NCBI GenBank assembly: GCA_022565795.1
Contig: JAIUMA010000004.1
Span: 1-64,000 of the forward strand
Direction of reading: 5' to 3'
Source of the DNA: Balneolia bacterium
Lineage (GTDB): Bacteria; Bacteroidota; Rhodothermia; Balneolales; Cyclonatronaceae
Length of the DNA: 64,000 nucleotides
The notes under the pieces were generated by a model. The model did no database searches. It saw nothing but the letters and a program-made list of their open reading frames with translations, and was not told the DNA's origin. This document shows positions 38,157-47,163 of this stretch, piece after piece. The position numbers and the translations under genes are program-made. Numbering within the stretch: the stretch's first letter is position 1; each line of letters starts with the position of its first letter.

Positions 38157-40703
38157 TCACCTGAGTAACGACCCTCTGCTTATCACAATCATCGTCATGT
38201 CGTCGTGCTGGCGGGCGCCGGAGACAAATGAGGCTACCCGTTTGCGAATGCCGTCCAGAAGCTGGGCTGATGAGCTGCTTTGCTCGTAGCTGGCCAGGAT
38301 AATCTTCTGCAGGCGTTTCTCACCGAGCTGTTGTCGGTTCAGGTTGAAGCTTTCGGGATAACCGTCGGTGAAGAGAATCAGCGGTTTACTTTCTTTGATT
38401 TCAATCCGGCTGGTTTCCAGATTGGCGTTAAACACCTCCGGCCTTGCCATTCCGAGGGCAAAACCTTTCGGCTGATATACAAGCAGCCCCCGCTGACTTT
38501 CGCCGAGAAGATAGAGCGGGTCATGACCTGCCCGTACAAAGGTGAACCTATTCGTTTGAGTATCGAGCACGCCTGCCAGGGCCGTAATGAAGGTGCCTCT
38601 CGGGCTGTTGGCGTAAAAGAGCCGGTTTACGGTTTTGATAATCTCCGCAACGTCGTCTGTCTGCTCGGAAACGCTCTGCAGATAGCCTTTGATGAGCGTC
38701 ATGTAAAAAGCCGCCTTCACCCCTTTCCCGCTTACATCTGCGATTACAATCAGCGTTTTATGCTCATTCAGGGTGATGAAATCGTAGTAGTCTCCGCCAA
38801 CCTCATACGCCGTCTTACAGCTGGACGAGATATCGTACCCGGCCACATTCGGTCGGGCTGATGCCAGAAAAGAATCATGAACTTCACGAGCCAGTTCGAA
38901 CTCTTTTTCAATGCGCTGCTCACGCGCCAGTCTTTTGATGTATTCCGGCTCCATATCGGGAAGCTCGTTATAATCCACCGTAGAATTGAGCCCGACGTAG
39001 GCCACGAGCAGCAACCCTGCCATCAGAGCCGCAATCACCAGAATAAAAAAGAGGTCTGACGTAACCGGAGAAATCAGGATTTGCATCCCCAGCATCACAA
39101 GCGCGAAGATTACAAATGTAATTATGCTGCTCACAATATCGTATCGCAAAAATATGAGTACTGGAGTCAAAACAATTGCGAAGCGAAGCAGATAGGTGAT
39201 ATACGGTGAACCAGCTTCGGGGCCAAAAATATAAATCTGACCCGAAAATAAGGTGAGTAATATAACCATCAGCCATTGGGGCGCTCCGCGAAGCTTGAGC
39301 CATGCGCCGGGAATAAGCATGAACAGGAATACGACGACGAGTGCCACAACCAGACTGATAACCGGATGATGGATTATTGCCGCCAGACCCCGTACTGAAG
39401 AAACAGAAATGATGCTTTCATCATAAAATGAGCTCATGGCCGTATCTGTAAGACCGTAGAGTACTGTAAACACCAGTACCATTAGAAACCCGCCTGCTAT
39501 GCCTCTGCTGAATGACTTGCCAACCAGCTTGTTTTTCACAAGTCCCTGCCGGAGCAGAGCAAAACTGTATTTCTTTCGCGGGAAAGCCTCCTGACAGAGT
39601 GAATCAGCTGTTGCGAAAACCACGACAGCCATGGCTGAAAACAGAAGTCCGGCACCCAGAAATACACCAATTGATATGAGAATCACGCCAAAGTCCGGAA
39701 TCGCGCCCTGGAAGTCTTCAGTTATAACCTGTAAGGCAGCTACAAATGAGAACAGAAAACCAAAGGCAAGCGCATCATATTTAACGATACTCAGGTCGAT
39801 TAACCGGTTGTATTGTCGTTTGAAAAACTGTGCGATGAGCAGCAGGACAATGAGTACAGGAAACAGACCATGTAAAATGCCGCTTAGTATTTTAGCAATA
39901 TATCCCGATTCCGGATCGCTGAAGTCAGGAGCGAGTCTCAGGGTTGCTAAATTGCCTTCTGAGTTTAAAACTATACGAATACTTGCCGGTACCGGAGAAT
40001 CAATAACAGTAAAGCGCAAATCGGTGGTGAAGACACCGTCACTACCGGATTCGTTTCTGGTGAATGTTCCCCGTTCAAGCTCATAGCTGTTCCAGGCGGT
40101 TTGTTCAAGGAAGCGCTCGGCTGCAGAGAAGAAAAGCTCCTGAATCGCTTCGGCTGAATCACGGCTGATGTCGTTAAGACTGTCTGCGAACCCCGGAATC
40201 TGAAACCGACTGCTGTTGAAGCCAACAAGTTCTCCATTAAGATCAAGCCTGAGTCGAAGCGAGGGATCGAAAAACTCTCTGAGGTCAAAATCTTCGGCTT
40301 CGTCGGGAGATAAGTCGGAAAGACGCTCCAGACGGGAGAGCCGGTCATCTGTGTCTTCATCCGGCTCAGATGGCTCTACAAACGTAATCTGCCATGCGTA
40401 GAAAAAACGGGTAAAGGCCGGATTATCCAGATTCTGTTTGAAAGCCCGCTTTCCGTTTTGCCTGATATATCCCTGCATCAGATTGCTGTTGCGCTCCAGT
40501 ATAACCCGTGCGTTTTCTTCGCCCAAAAGGTAACCCATGTCGGTGCTGATTTCATCGGCCATGGCTGCGATTTCAGCCTTACTGGTTTCAGCGGGAATGT
40601 GGAACTCGGGCTCAACCAGCCAAAACAGGAGCACCGCACCCAGAAGCGCGGTGAATCCGGCGATGGTCCATCGGATATCAGAATTTGAGAAGCGGTCTAA
40701 CAA
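38157..40703 (-). CDS. Multi-span membrane PP2C/SpoIIE-type serine phosphatase
   Basis: An 848-residue membrane protein. One membrane helix (about 12-30) and an extracytoplasmic region (about 31-280) precede eight or so further hydrophobic segments (about 285-590). A short linker helix (about 600-625, REQRIEKEFELAREVHDSFL) leads to the SpoIIE phosphatase domain (about 625-845), with YEVGGDYYDFI and VIADVSGKGVKAAF providing the metal-binding Asp residues and GHDPLYLL and DDMTMIVIS the remaining ones. RsbU-type phosphatases dephosphorylate an anti-anti-sigma factor in general stress or partner-switching pathways; no partner gene is nearby. The N-terminal part is a likely sensor, of unknown signal. 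Confidence 0.9.
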   Translation of the reverse strand: MLDRFSNSDIRWTIAGFTALLGAVLLFWLVEPEFHIPAETSKAEIAAMADEISTDMGYLLGEENARVILERNSNLMQGYIRQNGKRAFKQNLDNPAFTRFFYAWQITFVEPSEPDEDTDDRLSRLERLSDLSPDEAEDFDLREFFDPSLRLRLDLNGELVGFNSSRFQIPGFADSLNDISRDSAEAIQELFFSAAERFLEQTAWNSYELERGTFTRNESGSDGVFTTDLRFTVIDSPVPASIRIVLNSEGNLATLRLAPDFSDPESGYIAKILSGILHGLFPVLIVLLLIAQFFKRQYNRLIDLSIVKYDALAFGFLFSFVAALQVITEDFQGAIPDFGVILISIGVFLGAGLLFSAMAVVVFATADSLCQEAFPRKKYSFALLRQGLVKNKLVGKSFSRGIAGGFLMVLVFTVLYGLTDTAMSSFYDESIISVSSVRGLAAIIHHPVISLVVALVVVFLFMLIPGAWLKLRGAPQWLMVILLTLFSGQIYIFGPEAGSPYITYLLRFAIVLTPVLIFLRYDIVSSIITFVIFALVMLGMQILISPVTSDLFFILVIAALMAGLLLVAYVGLNSTVDYNELPDMEPEYIKRLAREQRIEKEFELAREVHDSFLASARPNVAGYDISSSCKTAYEVGGDYYDFITLNEHKTLIVIADVSGKGVKAAFYMTLIKGYLQSVSEQTDDVAEIIKTVNRLFYANSPRGTFITALAGVLDTQTNRFTFVRAGHDPLYLLGESQRGLLVYQPKGFALGMARPEVFNANLETSRIEIKESKPLILFTDGYPESFNLNRQQLGEKRLQKIILASYEQSSSSAQLLDGIRKRVASFVSGARQHDDMTMIVISRGSLLR

Positions 40704-40806
40704 AATAGTTCAGGAATAAATGGCTAAGCTGCGCTTTGAGTATTTCAGACTGGCGTTGTTGTTGCTGGTAAATGAGTACGGAAAAATGCGCTTCAGGTTT
40801 AGAATT

Positions 40807-41013
40807 TTAGCGAAATAACTCTGCCCATCGGCTCAAAACATTTTTCCATGAAACTGCGTCGAAGAGCATGCCCAGAATGCCAATAAGCACTCCGCTAACA
40901 AGCAGGGTTATGGTAAAAGTTAAGCTCCAGCCGTGGCGTAAGGCCGAGGGCAGCATCAGCAGAAAAAGAGCTACGATTCCCAGAAAAAACGCAAGCAGAA
41001 AGCGGACAAACAT
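40807..41013 (-). CDS. Small two-helix membrane protein
   Basis: Taking the ATG at 41013 gives 68 residues with two hydrophobic segments (FLLAFFLGIVALFLLML and FTITLLVSGVLIGILGMLF) and a C-terminal basic/aromatic tail (WKNVLSRWAELFR). The frame is open to 41064 with a less plausible start. I do not recognise a family; its small size and lack of motifs make even the coding status moderately certain. It precedes the phosphatase gene on the same strand with 103 bases between, so they could be cotranscribed. Confidence 0.55.
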   Translation of the reverse strand: MFVRFLLAFFLGIVALFLLMLPSALRHGWSLTFTITLLVSGVLIGILGMLFDAVSWKNVLSRWAELFR

Positions 41014-41170
41014 AAGCTTCAGACGGAAGATTAAGGTGGCCTTGATGTTAGCAAAACAAAGCATCCCGGCCGGATTGCTTGCAATTTACAATTATTTAAG
41101 CGTAGTTTGAATATACTCTTTAAAGCCTCGTGCACAGGCTTTAGCATGTAAAACCTATCGAACGACTGTT

Positions 41171-41821
41171 ATGAAGCATCCAGCCCTCCTCTCGTCCTTT
41201 TTACTCCTGTTTTTTTTCGTTATTTCGGCCTGTTCAACTACTGAACCTGTTCAAAGCACGGTTTTCAACTTCGAATACGATGGTGAAATGTATCAAATTG
41301 TTGGTCACCAGGCCTCTGACGAACTGGCTGAAGGCATCAACGATTTTGTGAAGCGTGAAAACGGCTACATCATCTTTTGGTATCGTGATATCAATCAGGA
41401 TGGATTTTTGAATGCTGAAATCCTTAACGGAATCGGGCTGGATCGCGCAAATCAGATCTATCTGGCCGGCATAGCGGCCGCGATGGAGAGCGGCCGGCTG
41501 GTTGACCGAGTTTATGAGCGAAAATATGAACTTACAATCGGTTATGTGGACTATCAGGTGATCTCACTTTCGGTTCACTCACCGCAAACTTATAATATAT
41601 TTATTATTCGTGACCGAAAGACCAGGGAATCCTGGACCATCCGGGATCTAAACAGAAACGGACAGCTCGACGACCCGCTTATTGAGCAGGCCGTGCGCAT
41701 GAAGTACCAGGAGTGGTATAACATCGTGCTTCAGGAAGGCATTGAGGCCGGCCGTATCGATTTCGATGGCGAATTCTATCTTGTTGAGCGCGATCCGGCT
41801 CAGCTCGCTGCGGCCGACTGA
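41171..41821 (+). CDS. Lipoprotein with two EF-hand-like loops
   Basis: A 216-residue lipoprotein. The signal ends in VISAC (Cys about 21) followed by STTEP. Two loops resemble calcium-binding EF-hand/dockerin loops: DINQDGFLNAEI (about residues 75-86) and DLNRNGQLDDPL (about 159-170), each with acidic or Asn residues at positions 1, 3, 5 and 9 and the central Gly. They are followed by similar segments (LDRANQIYLAGIAAAMESGRL and YQEWYNIVLQEGIEAGRI), so the protein may contain an internal duplication. The family is not recognised. Its last 22 bases overlap the convergent next gene. Confidence 0.78.
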   Translation: MKHPALLSSFLLLFFFVISACSTTEPVQSTVFNFEYDGEMYQIVGHQASDELAEGINDFVKRENGYIIFWYRDINQDGFLNAEILNGIGLDRANQIYLAGIAAAMESGRLVDRVYERKYELTIGYVDYQVISLSVHSPQTYNIFIIRDRKTRESWTIRDLNRNGQLDDPLIEQAVRMKYQEWYNIVLQEGIEAGRIDFDGEFYLVERDPAQLAAAD

Positions 41822-42270
41822 TAGGTCGAAAGCGTAATCAGCAGGGTAACCATTACCGCCTGAAACCAAAGATCAACGCTCTCAGGCAGCTCGGATTCGT
41901 ACGAATTCAGAAACCAGCCTTTTTTGCTTATGCTTCCGATTGGTTTGTTCTGGCCTTCCAGGTAAACATCATACCTCCTTTGCCACATATTCGCGGCGCG
42001 AAGCGTAAAAAGGTGACCTCTGTACTGCACTTCGATACGGGGCTTGAAGCTCATCATCCTGAATGAGGCGTTTCCTGTTTCCTCCCCGTTTTGCGTAATC
42101 ACTTTTTTGGTTGAATACCATCTGCGTGATTTCACGTTGACTACCGATTGGTCGATAATAATTTCAGCGTTGCCCCTGAAATGGCTGTAGTGAATCTTCC
42201 CGAACTCCTCGTTATTGCGGAAAATGCCAATCTGAGTGGCCCAAAAGTTTGTATTTCTGAAGACGTACAT
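41800..42270 (-). CDS. Hypothetical protein, possibly tubby-like/LURP-one-related
   Basis: A 156-residue protein with regularly spaced beta strands (ATQIGIFRNNEEFGKIHYS, ASFRMMSFKPRIEVQYRGHLFTLRAAN, RYDVYLEGQNKPIGSISKKG) and a C-terminal hydrophobic segment (about 133-152). The strand pattern, with an internal helix near the C-terminus, is reminiscent of tubby-like or LURP-one proteins that act as scramblase-like membrane-associated proteins. This is a weak structural impression only; no motif proves it. It overlaps the 3' end of the EF-hand-like lipoprotein by 22 bases on the opposite strand. Confidence 0.65.
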   Translation of the reverse strand: MYVFRNTNFWATQIGIFRNNEEFGKIHYSHFRGNAEIIIDQSVVNVKSRRWYSTKKVITQNGEETGNASFRMMSFKPRIEVQYRGHLFTLRAANMWQRRYDVYLEGQNKPIGSISKKGWFLNSYESELPESVDLWFQAVMVTLLITLSTYQSAAAS

Positions 42271-42330
42271 AACTTAGTTAGTAAAAGTAAGACTGCTAAA
42301 GTACGTCCATACGAATAAACCTCAGAGAAG

Positions 42331-43392
42331 TTAGGGTGATACAGTCTGATATCGCAACAAACGTGGTTCCCCTATTCCAAGCGTTCTGAGCCCCTCCGGT
42401 TTCAGCTTTTTGAGGATATCCAGTGGCTCGAGAAGCGGCTCGTCGGAGAGGTCGAAGGTGCCGTAGTGCATCGGTATGAAATATCTGCCGCCCAGCTCTT
42501 CGAATGCACGGACAGCATCCGTGGGATTAATATGAGAATATTTCATAAACCATTCCGGTTTATAGGCCCCGACTCCCATAATGCAGTAATCCGGTGTTCC
42601 ACAAATTTCCCGGATATCGGCAAAATGGCTGTCATACGCGCTGTCGCCCATGAAGTAGATTTGTTGCCCTTGGTAGCGAATCATAAAGCCACCCCAAAGC
42701 CGCTTGCGCTCGTCGAACAGGCCGCGCTTTCCCCAGTGTCGTGCAGGAACGTAGGTGATTTCAAACTCCTCTTCGAGCCGGTACTTTTGATACCAGGCTG
42801 CTTCCTGAACGTTGTTTTCGCTGAGCCATGGCTGTATCAGATCTTTGATTCTGAGTCCGGTGAGCACCTGTGCCTGCGGACACCTTTCGGCGATAAAACG
42901 AATCGTTTTTTGATCGCAGTGATCGCGGTGATCGTGTGACAACAGGATGTAGTCAACTCCCGACAGGTCGTTGATATCAAAAGGCAGCGGGATGTGCCGC
43001 TTGAGCACGATATTCTCGAAAAAGACAGGGTCGGTAAGCAGGGTTTTCCCCCCGAGACGGATGAGGAAAGATGCGTGGCCCAGCCAGATGATGGCATCTC
43101 GCTTTAAGGAAAAGATGTCCGGATTTTCCACAAAAGGCAGCTTTCGGTTGTCTTCATCTTTCTGCTTTTTTTGCGGGTTATCGGAGAATAGCTGCCATTG
43201 GAGCAGCATCTTGTAATTTGTTTTGAACGGCCCATACTGATTCACAAAACGGCCGCGGCCGTCGGTAAACGCTCCTTTCCACTCCGGATCCGGGTGGATG
43301 GTTTCCAATTCGGGGTTTAGAAACACGGCTTGATCTACAGTCATTTTGAGTAGGGTCGATGTAATTCTTATCTGTTTGAACAGAAAGGACAT
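42331..43392 (-). CDS. Metallo-beta-lactamase-fold hydrolase (NAPE-PLD-like)
   Basis: A 353-residue metallohydrolase. The region IIWLGHASFLIRLGGKTLLTDPVF (about 93-116) and the zinc-binding LLSHDHRDHCDQKTI (about 148-162, HxHxDH-type) are characteristic of NAPE-hydrolysing phospholipase D/UlaG-like proteins. FMGDSAYDSHF and IPMHYGTFDLSDEPL provide later metal ligands. Homologues hydrolyse phosphodiester or lactone bonds; the bacterial substrate is unclear. An alternative ATG lies at 43344. The neighbouring methyltransferase stops 28 bases upstream, so they may be cotranscribed. Confidence 0.88.
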   Translation of the reverse strand: MSFLFKQIRITSTLLKMTVDQAVFLNPELETIHPDPEWKGAFTDGRGRFVNQYGPFKTNYKMLLQWQLFSDNPQKKQKDEDNRKLPFVENPDIFSLKRDAIIWLGHASFLIRLGGKTLLTDPVFFENIVLKRHIPLPFDINDLSGVDYILLSHDHRDHCDQKTIRFIAERCPQAQVLTGLRIKDLIQPWLSENNVQEAAWYQKYRLEEEFEITYVPARHWGKRGLFDERKRLWGGFMIRYQGQQIYFMGDSAYDSHFADIREICGTPDYCIMGVGAYKPEWFMKYSHINPTDAVRAFEELGGRYFIPMHYGTFDLSDEPLLEPLDILKKLKPEGLRTLGIGEPRLLRYQTVSP

Positions 43393-43420
43393 AACATAAA
43401 CAAATCAGACATGAGATGTT

Positions 43421-44368
43421 TTATTTTTTGCGAATCCAAAGGCTTGAGTTGCCGAAGGTTATTTTTGATGACGGCTGCCGTAGCATGAGCGGCAAAAACC
43501 GCTTGAGCATAGAACGCTGATGCTCTTCCAGCCATGAGTTAAAAAACAGGATTTCAAAAGCCTTATTGTGCATCAGAAAGCTACGTAATACGTAGGCTTC
43601 ATTCCATGCCCGTCCGTTATGGAACCACTTTTTGGGGTATTCGAAAGGCCACATCACATCATGAAAATGTATGATAACGCCGGGCTTCAGCACGGGAAGC
43701 ACGCTGAACATGAGATAGCTGAGGTCGCTTCCGGCCTTCATAACGTGCGACGAATCGATGAAGAGGATGTCGTTTTCTTCAAGCTGCTCAAAAACAGAAA
43801 GAGGAACCTGCTGAACCGGTTTATTCAGAACCTGCTTTCGGCGGTGATCCTGATTGGTGAGCAGCTTATCCAGACGTTCCGGAAACGGCTCAATAAAGGT
43901 TAAGTGCGTGCTGCCTTCAAAAAAATACTCATCTGTATCCAGCATGGCCGCCGAAGAAAAGCCTGAGCCCACCTCGATGATGCGTTCAGGGCGAAAACTG
44001 CGCATCATACTGTATAAAACCACCGCATCGCCATAGCTGAAGTACGGATTATTAAAATGGTACCGGTTTGCCTCAGTAGGCTCATCGTTAAAGGGGATTT
44101 CATTTCTGAAGCTGGCAAACCTGCTGCAAAGCTCGAATTGAAGATGCTCGTTAAGATCAATACCCGGAACCGAAGCTACGGTTCGGTCGAACAGGGTACT
44201 AGCACTTTTGTTTACTTCATCGTGATCCGGCAGAGGAGAATAAAAATGGCCGGGAGGTGCAAATTGCAGGTAGCGGTAATTCGCCGACTTAACGATGGCA
44301 AGGGCATTCCTAACTTCCAGTAACCCGTGCCAGATTTTTCGTATGCGTTTGCGAAAAGGGAAATTCAT
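43421..44368 (-). CDS. Class I SAM-dependent methyltransferase
   Basis: A 315-residue protein with the SAM-binding motif I IIEVGSGFSSAAMLD (about 136-150) and an acidic residue at the end of the next strand (THLTFIEPFP). The later LFIDSSHVMKAGSDLSYLMFSVLPVLKPGVIIHFHDVMWP is characteristic of the Methyltransf_24 group. Such proteins often methylate sugars or polyketides. The FHDVMWPFEYPKKWFHNGRAWNEAYVLRSFL segment matches proteins often found near polysaccharide genes, but this one is 27 kb from the exopolysaccharide locus. Its substrate is unknown. Confidence 0.85.
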   Translation of the reverse strand: MNFPFRKRIRKIWHGLLEVRNALAIVKSANYRYLQFAPPGHFYSPLPDHDEVNKSASTLFDRTVASVPGIDLNEHLQFELCSRFASFRNEIPFNDEPTEANRYHFNNPYFSYGDAVVLYSMMRSFRPERIIEVGSGFSSAAMLDTDEYFFEGSTHLTFIEPFPERLDKLLTNQDHRRKQVLNKPVQQVPLSVFEQLEENDILFIDSSHVMKAGSDLSYLMFSVLPVLKPGVIIHFHDVMWPFEYPKKWFHNGRAWNEAYVLRSFLMHNKAFEILFFNSWLEEHQRSMLKRFLPLMLRQPSSKITFGNSSLWIRKK

Positions 44369-44465
44369 AGATTTTTTGGTGATTTCAGTACTTCAAAATT
44401 CGTGGTTTTTAGGGCTTTCCTTGTTGGTGATTTGTTTACTCTCTTTTCACCAACATAAAACAATT

Positions 44466-46019
44466 TTAAAGTCTCAATACGATGTCAAAAATGCCGGATC
44501 TCAGCGTCTGCCACAGGTATTTAAAGAAGGGGTCTTCTTCGGGATCGCGCTCGTGCTTGATTTCTCCTTCCCTGATTTTCCCGTCAGAATCCGGCATATT
44601 GTTGGACCGTAGCGCAATCTCATTTGCAAGAAAGGCCGCTATTCTTCCGGTTCTGGAGCGGCTGTAGTCGTCTTTATCTATGGGCTGTATCTTGAGGTCT
44701 TCGTACTGAATCTTCATGCGACCCGTGGCCCGGTTGTCCTCCATTTCGAACGAAAAGGTAACGTCATGCGCCTTGCCGTCGGTTATTTCGATGCCCTCAA
44801 TATCCTTGAAAACCGAATTGAGCTGTTTCAGGTCGAACGGGTTGAGGCTGCCTGTGCCCCGCATGATGAACGGTCCGTCGTTTAGCGTAAAACGAAGCTC
44901 GGTGTTCAGCTCGGAATGGTTCTGGAAATAAGTAGCGGCCGTTAGCACCGCAGGGTTGGAAGACTGCGAATCGACATCCCGCACGTAGGCCGTTGTGTTG
45001 CTGAAGCGAACGGTCCCCGGCCGCGCGCCGTCCTCCGCTTCCTCTGAATAGCTCACGTTTGCTTTGGCAATGGTAATGGTGCCCACCTTAAAATGATACG
45101 GTAGATCCTGAATCATTTGGTTTAGCAGCTTGGGATCTCCTCTGTCGGGACTTTTATCGAGCTTTAGCGTGGTGGAAACGCCTATGGTAAACTCCTCGGC
45201 GTATACAGAATCCGCAATAATGGTGTCTTCATTCAGAAATGCCAGATCATCAATACCTGAAATGCTCAGATTGTAGAGATCTATTTCGTACATATCGGTC
45301 CTGTATTCCAGCGTACTAATGTACTGATCAAATCCACCCACAGGTATGAGCTGCAAAGATTTTAGTGAAGCACTACCGTCTTCCTGATTAAAGCTGAAGT
45401 CTGCCAGGGCAAAGCGATAGCGATCCTCCGACAAATAAAAGCCAAGCGTATCCACACGAATGCTGTTATCCCGCTCCAGGCTGGAGAAGGATCCGTCGAG
45501 CAGGCTGAAGGCAAATCCGCCTTTGAAATGGATCTCGTTATAACGGTGCCGTTCTTCACCTTTATCACGCAGCACCAGGGTTCCGTTCGTAAGGTTGAAG
45601 TCTCGCAAAACAGCCTTATTGATTCCGGGCTGATCTTCCGGGTCGGTATCGGCACTTTCGTCCTCTCCGTTGGTGAACAGGGCTTCATCCCAGTCCGCGT
45701 GAAAATCATCCGCCTTGAAACTGCTTATCACTACGCGCTTGCGAATCAGGGAAATAAGGCTGAGGCCTTCCATGCTGAAAGAAGTTGCGCGAAACAGCGT
45801 GCGGTCTTCCGGCAGGTGATTTACGGTGATGTTCTCCATGACAACGGAGCGGCTTATCAGCGAAACCGAAGCCTCGTCTATTTCAACGCTGAAATCTGTC
45901 CCCAGCTGATCTTCCAGCATGGCGGCGATATCGTCTCCGTCTATGGATGATACATAGATAAACAGGCCGGAAACCAGCAGCGCAACGGCAAGAATAAGGC
46001 CTGCAAGAAACTTTTTCAT
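44466..46019 (-). CDS. AsmA/DUF748-like periplasmic protein
   Basis: A 517-residue protein with an N-terminal membrane helix (FLAGLILAVALLVSGLFIYV) followed by a long periplasmic part. The region just after the helix (DDIAAMLEDQLGTDFSVEIDEASVSLISRSVVMENITV) follows the AsmA N-terminal pattern, and repeated beta strands of around 20 residues fill the middle. AsmA-like proteins are implicated in lipid transport or outer-membrane assembly; no specific function is proven here. It is not near other envelope-assembly genes. Confidence 0.8.
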   Translation of the reverse strand: MKKFLAGLILAVALLVSGLFIYVSSIDGDDIAAMLEDQLGTDFSVEIDEASVSLISRSVVMENITVNHLPEDRTLFRATSFSMEGLSLISLIRKRVVISSFKADDFHADWDEALFTNGEDESADTDPEDQPGINKAVLRDFNLTNGTLVLRDKGEERHRYNEIHFKGGFAFSLLDGSFSSLERDNSIRVDTLGFYLSEDRYRFALADFSFNQEDGSASLKSLQLIPVGGFDQYISTLEYRTDMYEIDLYNLSISGIDDLAFLNEDTIIADSVYAEEFTIGVSTTLKLDKSPDRGDPKLLNQMIQDLPYHFKVGTITIAKANVSYSEEAEDGARPGTVRFSNTTAYVRDVDSQSSNPAVLTAATYFQNHSELNTELRFTLNDGPFIMRGTGSLNPFDLKQLNSVFKDIEGIEITDGKAHDVTFSFEMEDNRATGRMKIQYEDLKIQPIDKDDYSRSRTGRIAAFLANEIALRSNNMPDSDGKIREGEIKHERDPEEDPFFKYLWQTLRSGIFDIVLRL

Positions 46020-46185
46020 GATGTGTAGCCGGACGCGAGGTGAAAGAGGGAAGGCTTTATCAATCCCCGGTTAAGCCTTTGATAAATTTGATATAAGCCG
46101 GTTCCTCAATATACAAAAAAAGCAGTGTGGTATAGCGAACGGCTTCCTAAAGCGCAGAAATCTGTAACTCACCAATGCTACAATA

Positions 46186-46220
46186 GAAACAGGATGACTC
46201 AAAGTGAGTCATCCTGTTTC
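46186..46220 (-). terminator. Perfect 15-base-pair hairpin after yqaE-like gene
   Basis: GAAACAGGATGACTC (46186-46200) and its exact complement (46206-46220) enclose a 5-base loop, three bases after the stop of the YqaE-like gene. There is only a weak T run, so termination is likely but not certain. Confidence 0.75.
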
Positions 46221-46222
46221 AT

Positions 46223-46384
46223 TTAGTCGTTTTTGGCAATCACCCAGATGGCGTGAATAATACCCGGAACGAATCCAAGTATGGTGAGCAGAATGTTGAT
46301 CCAAAACGCGGGTTTTATACCAACGGTCAGGAATACGCCCAGCGGGGGGAGAATAATGGCAAAAATAATTCGAAGAATACTCAT
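46223..46384 (-). CDS. YqaE/Pmp3-family small membrane protein
   Basis: A 53-residue protein that was below normal gene-finding length. Its translation begins MSILRIIFAIILPPLGVFLT and continues with INILLTILGFVPGIIHAIWV, giving two membrane helices. The central PPLGVFL and LGFVPGIIHAIW are the signature of the Pmp3/YqaE proteolipid family, known for roles in membrane potential and salt stress. A strong hairpin follows directly. The neighbours on either side are unrelated, so it is probably monocistronic. Confidence 0.92.
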   Translation of the reverse strand: MSILRIIFAIILPPLGVFLTVGIKPAFWINILLTILGFVPGIIHAIWVIAKND

Positions 46385-46497
46385 AAGCGAAAATTAGCTA
46401 TTAGGTAGATAGATTCAGTTCAACCTGATGCTGCTTGTCTTACAGCATCGTACCGGATAATAGTGAAAAAAGATGAAATCCGTTGATTTCCAGCGGG

Positions 46498-47163
46498 TTA
46501 AAAAGGAGCGGGGCTTGTTATCACCATTTCTTTACCCGTTTTGGGATGTGTAAACCGCAGCAGGTGCGCGTGCAGATGGAGCCGGATTTGAGAATCCTGA
46601 GTGTGCTGAATGTCTGCAGCGCCGTAATGCGTGTCGCCTAAAATGGGATGACCAATATGCGACAGCTGCGCCCGAATCTGATGATAACGTCCGGTTTGAA
46701 GCACAATCTCCAGCACGGCTGTTTTATCCCTTCTTTTGACAATCTCGTAGCTGAGCACAGCCTCTTTGCTGCCGGGTACGGCTTGTTCGCTCGCTTCCGA
46801 TTTTCGCAGCTCGTCGTTTTTGGTAAGGTGATGGCGTAAGGTGCCGGAATCGGGTTCCGGGGTGCCTTCCACTACGGCCGTGTAGCGTTTTTCGACTCTG
46901 CGGTTGGCAAAATCGTTGTTCAGCTGCTTCAGAATGGATGGCTTTTTGGCAATCACCACCACGCCGCTTGTAGGCTTATCCAGCCGGTGCACGATCCCGG
47001 GACCTTTTTTGATTCTGATTTCACGCCCGCACCGTTCCCGCACAAAATCCTCCAGATTGGGCGTTCCAAACGGATCGCTTTCTACCTGTACGCCAACGGG
47101 TTTATTCAGCACAATCAGGTCGGCATCGTTGTACAGTATTTCGATCTCGGTTTCGGGCTGCAT
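46498..47163 (-). CDS. RluA-family pseudouridine synthase
   Basis: A 221-residue enzyme from the ATG at 47163; the frame is open to a TTG at 47217, but those residues are not needed by the family fold. The catalytic region reads GPGIVHRLDKPTSGVVVIAKK (about 70-90) with the nucleophilic Asp in HRLD. The C-terminal part has LQTGRYHQIRAQLSHIGHPILGD, typical for RluA/RsuA families acting on rRNA or tRNA. There is no S4 domain, so it resembles the RluA/TruC-like short form. The target uridine is unknown. It starts next to the long noncoding stretch at 47218. Confidence 0.88.
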   Translation of the reverse strand: MQPETEIEILYNDADLIVLNKPVGVQVESDPFGTPNLEDFVRERCGREIRIKKGPGIVHRLDKPTSGVVVIAKKPSILKQLNNDFANRRVEKRYTAVVEGTPEPDSGTLRHHLTKNDELRKSEASEQAVPGSKEAVLSYEIVKRRDKTAVLEIVLQTGRYHQIRAQLSHIGHPILGDTHYGAADIQHTQDSQIRLHLHAHLLRFTHPKTGKEMVITSPAPF

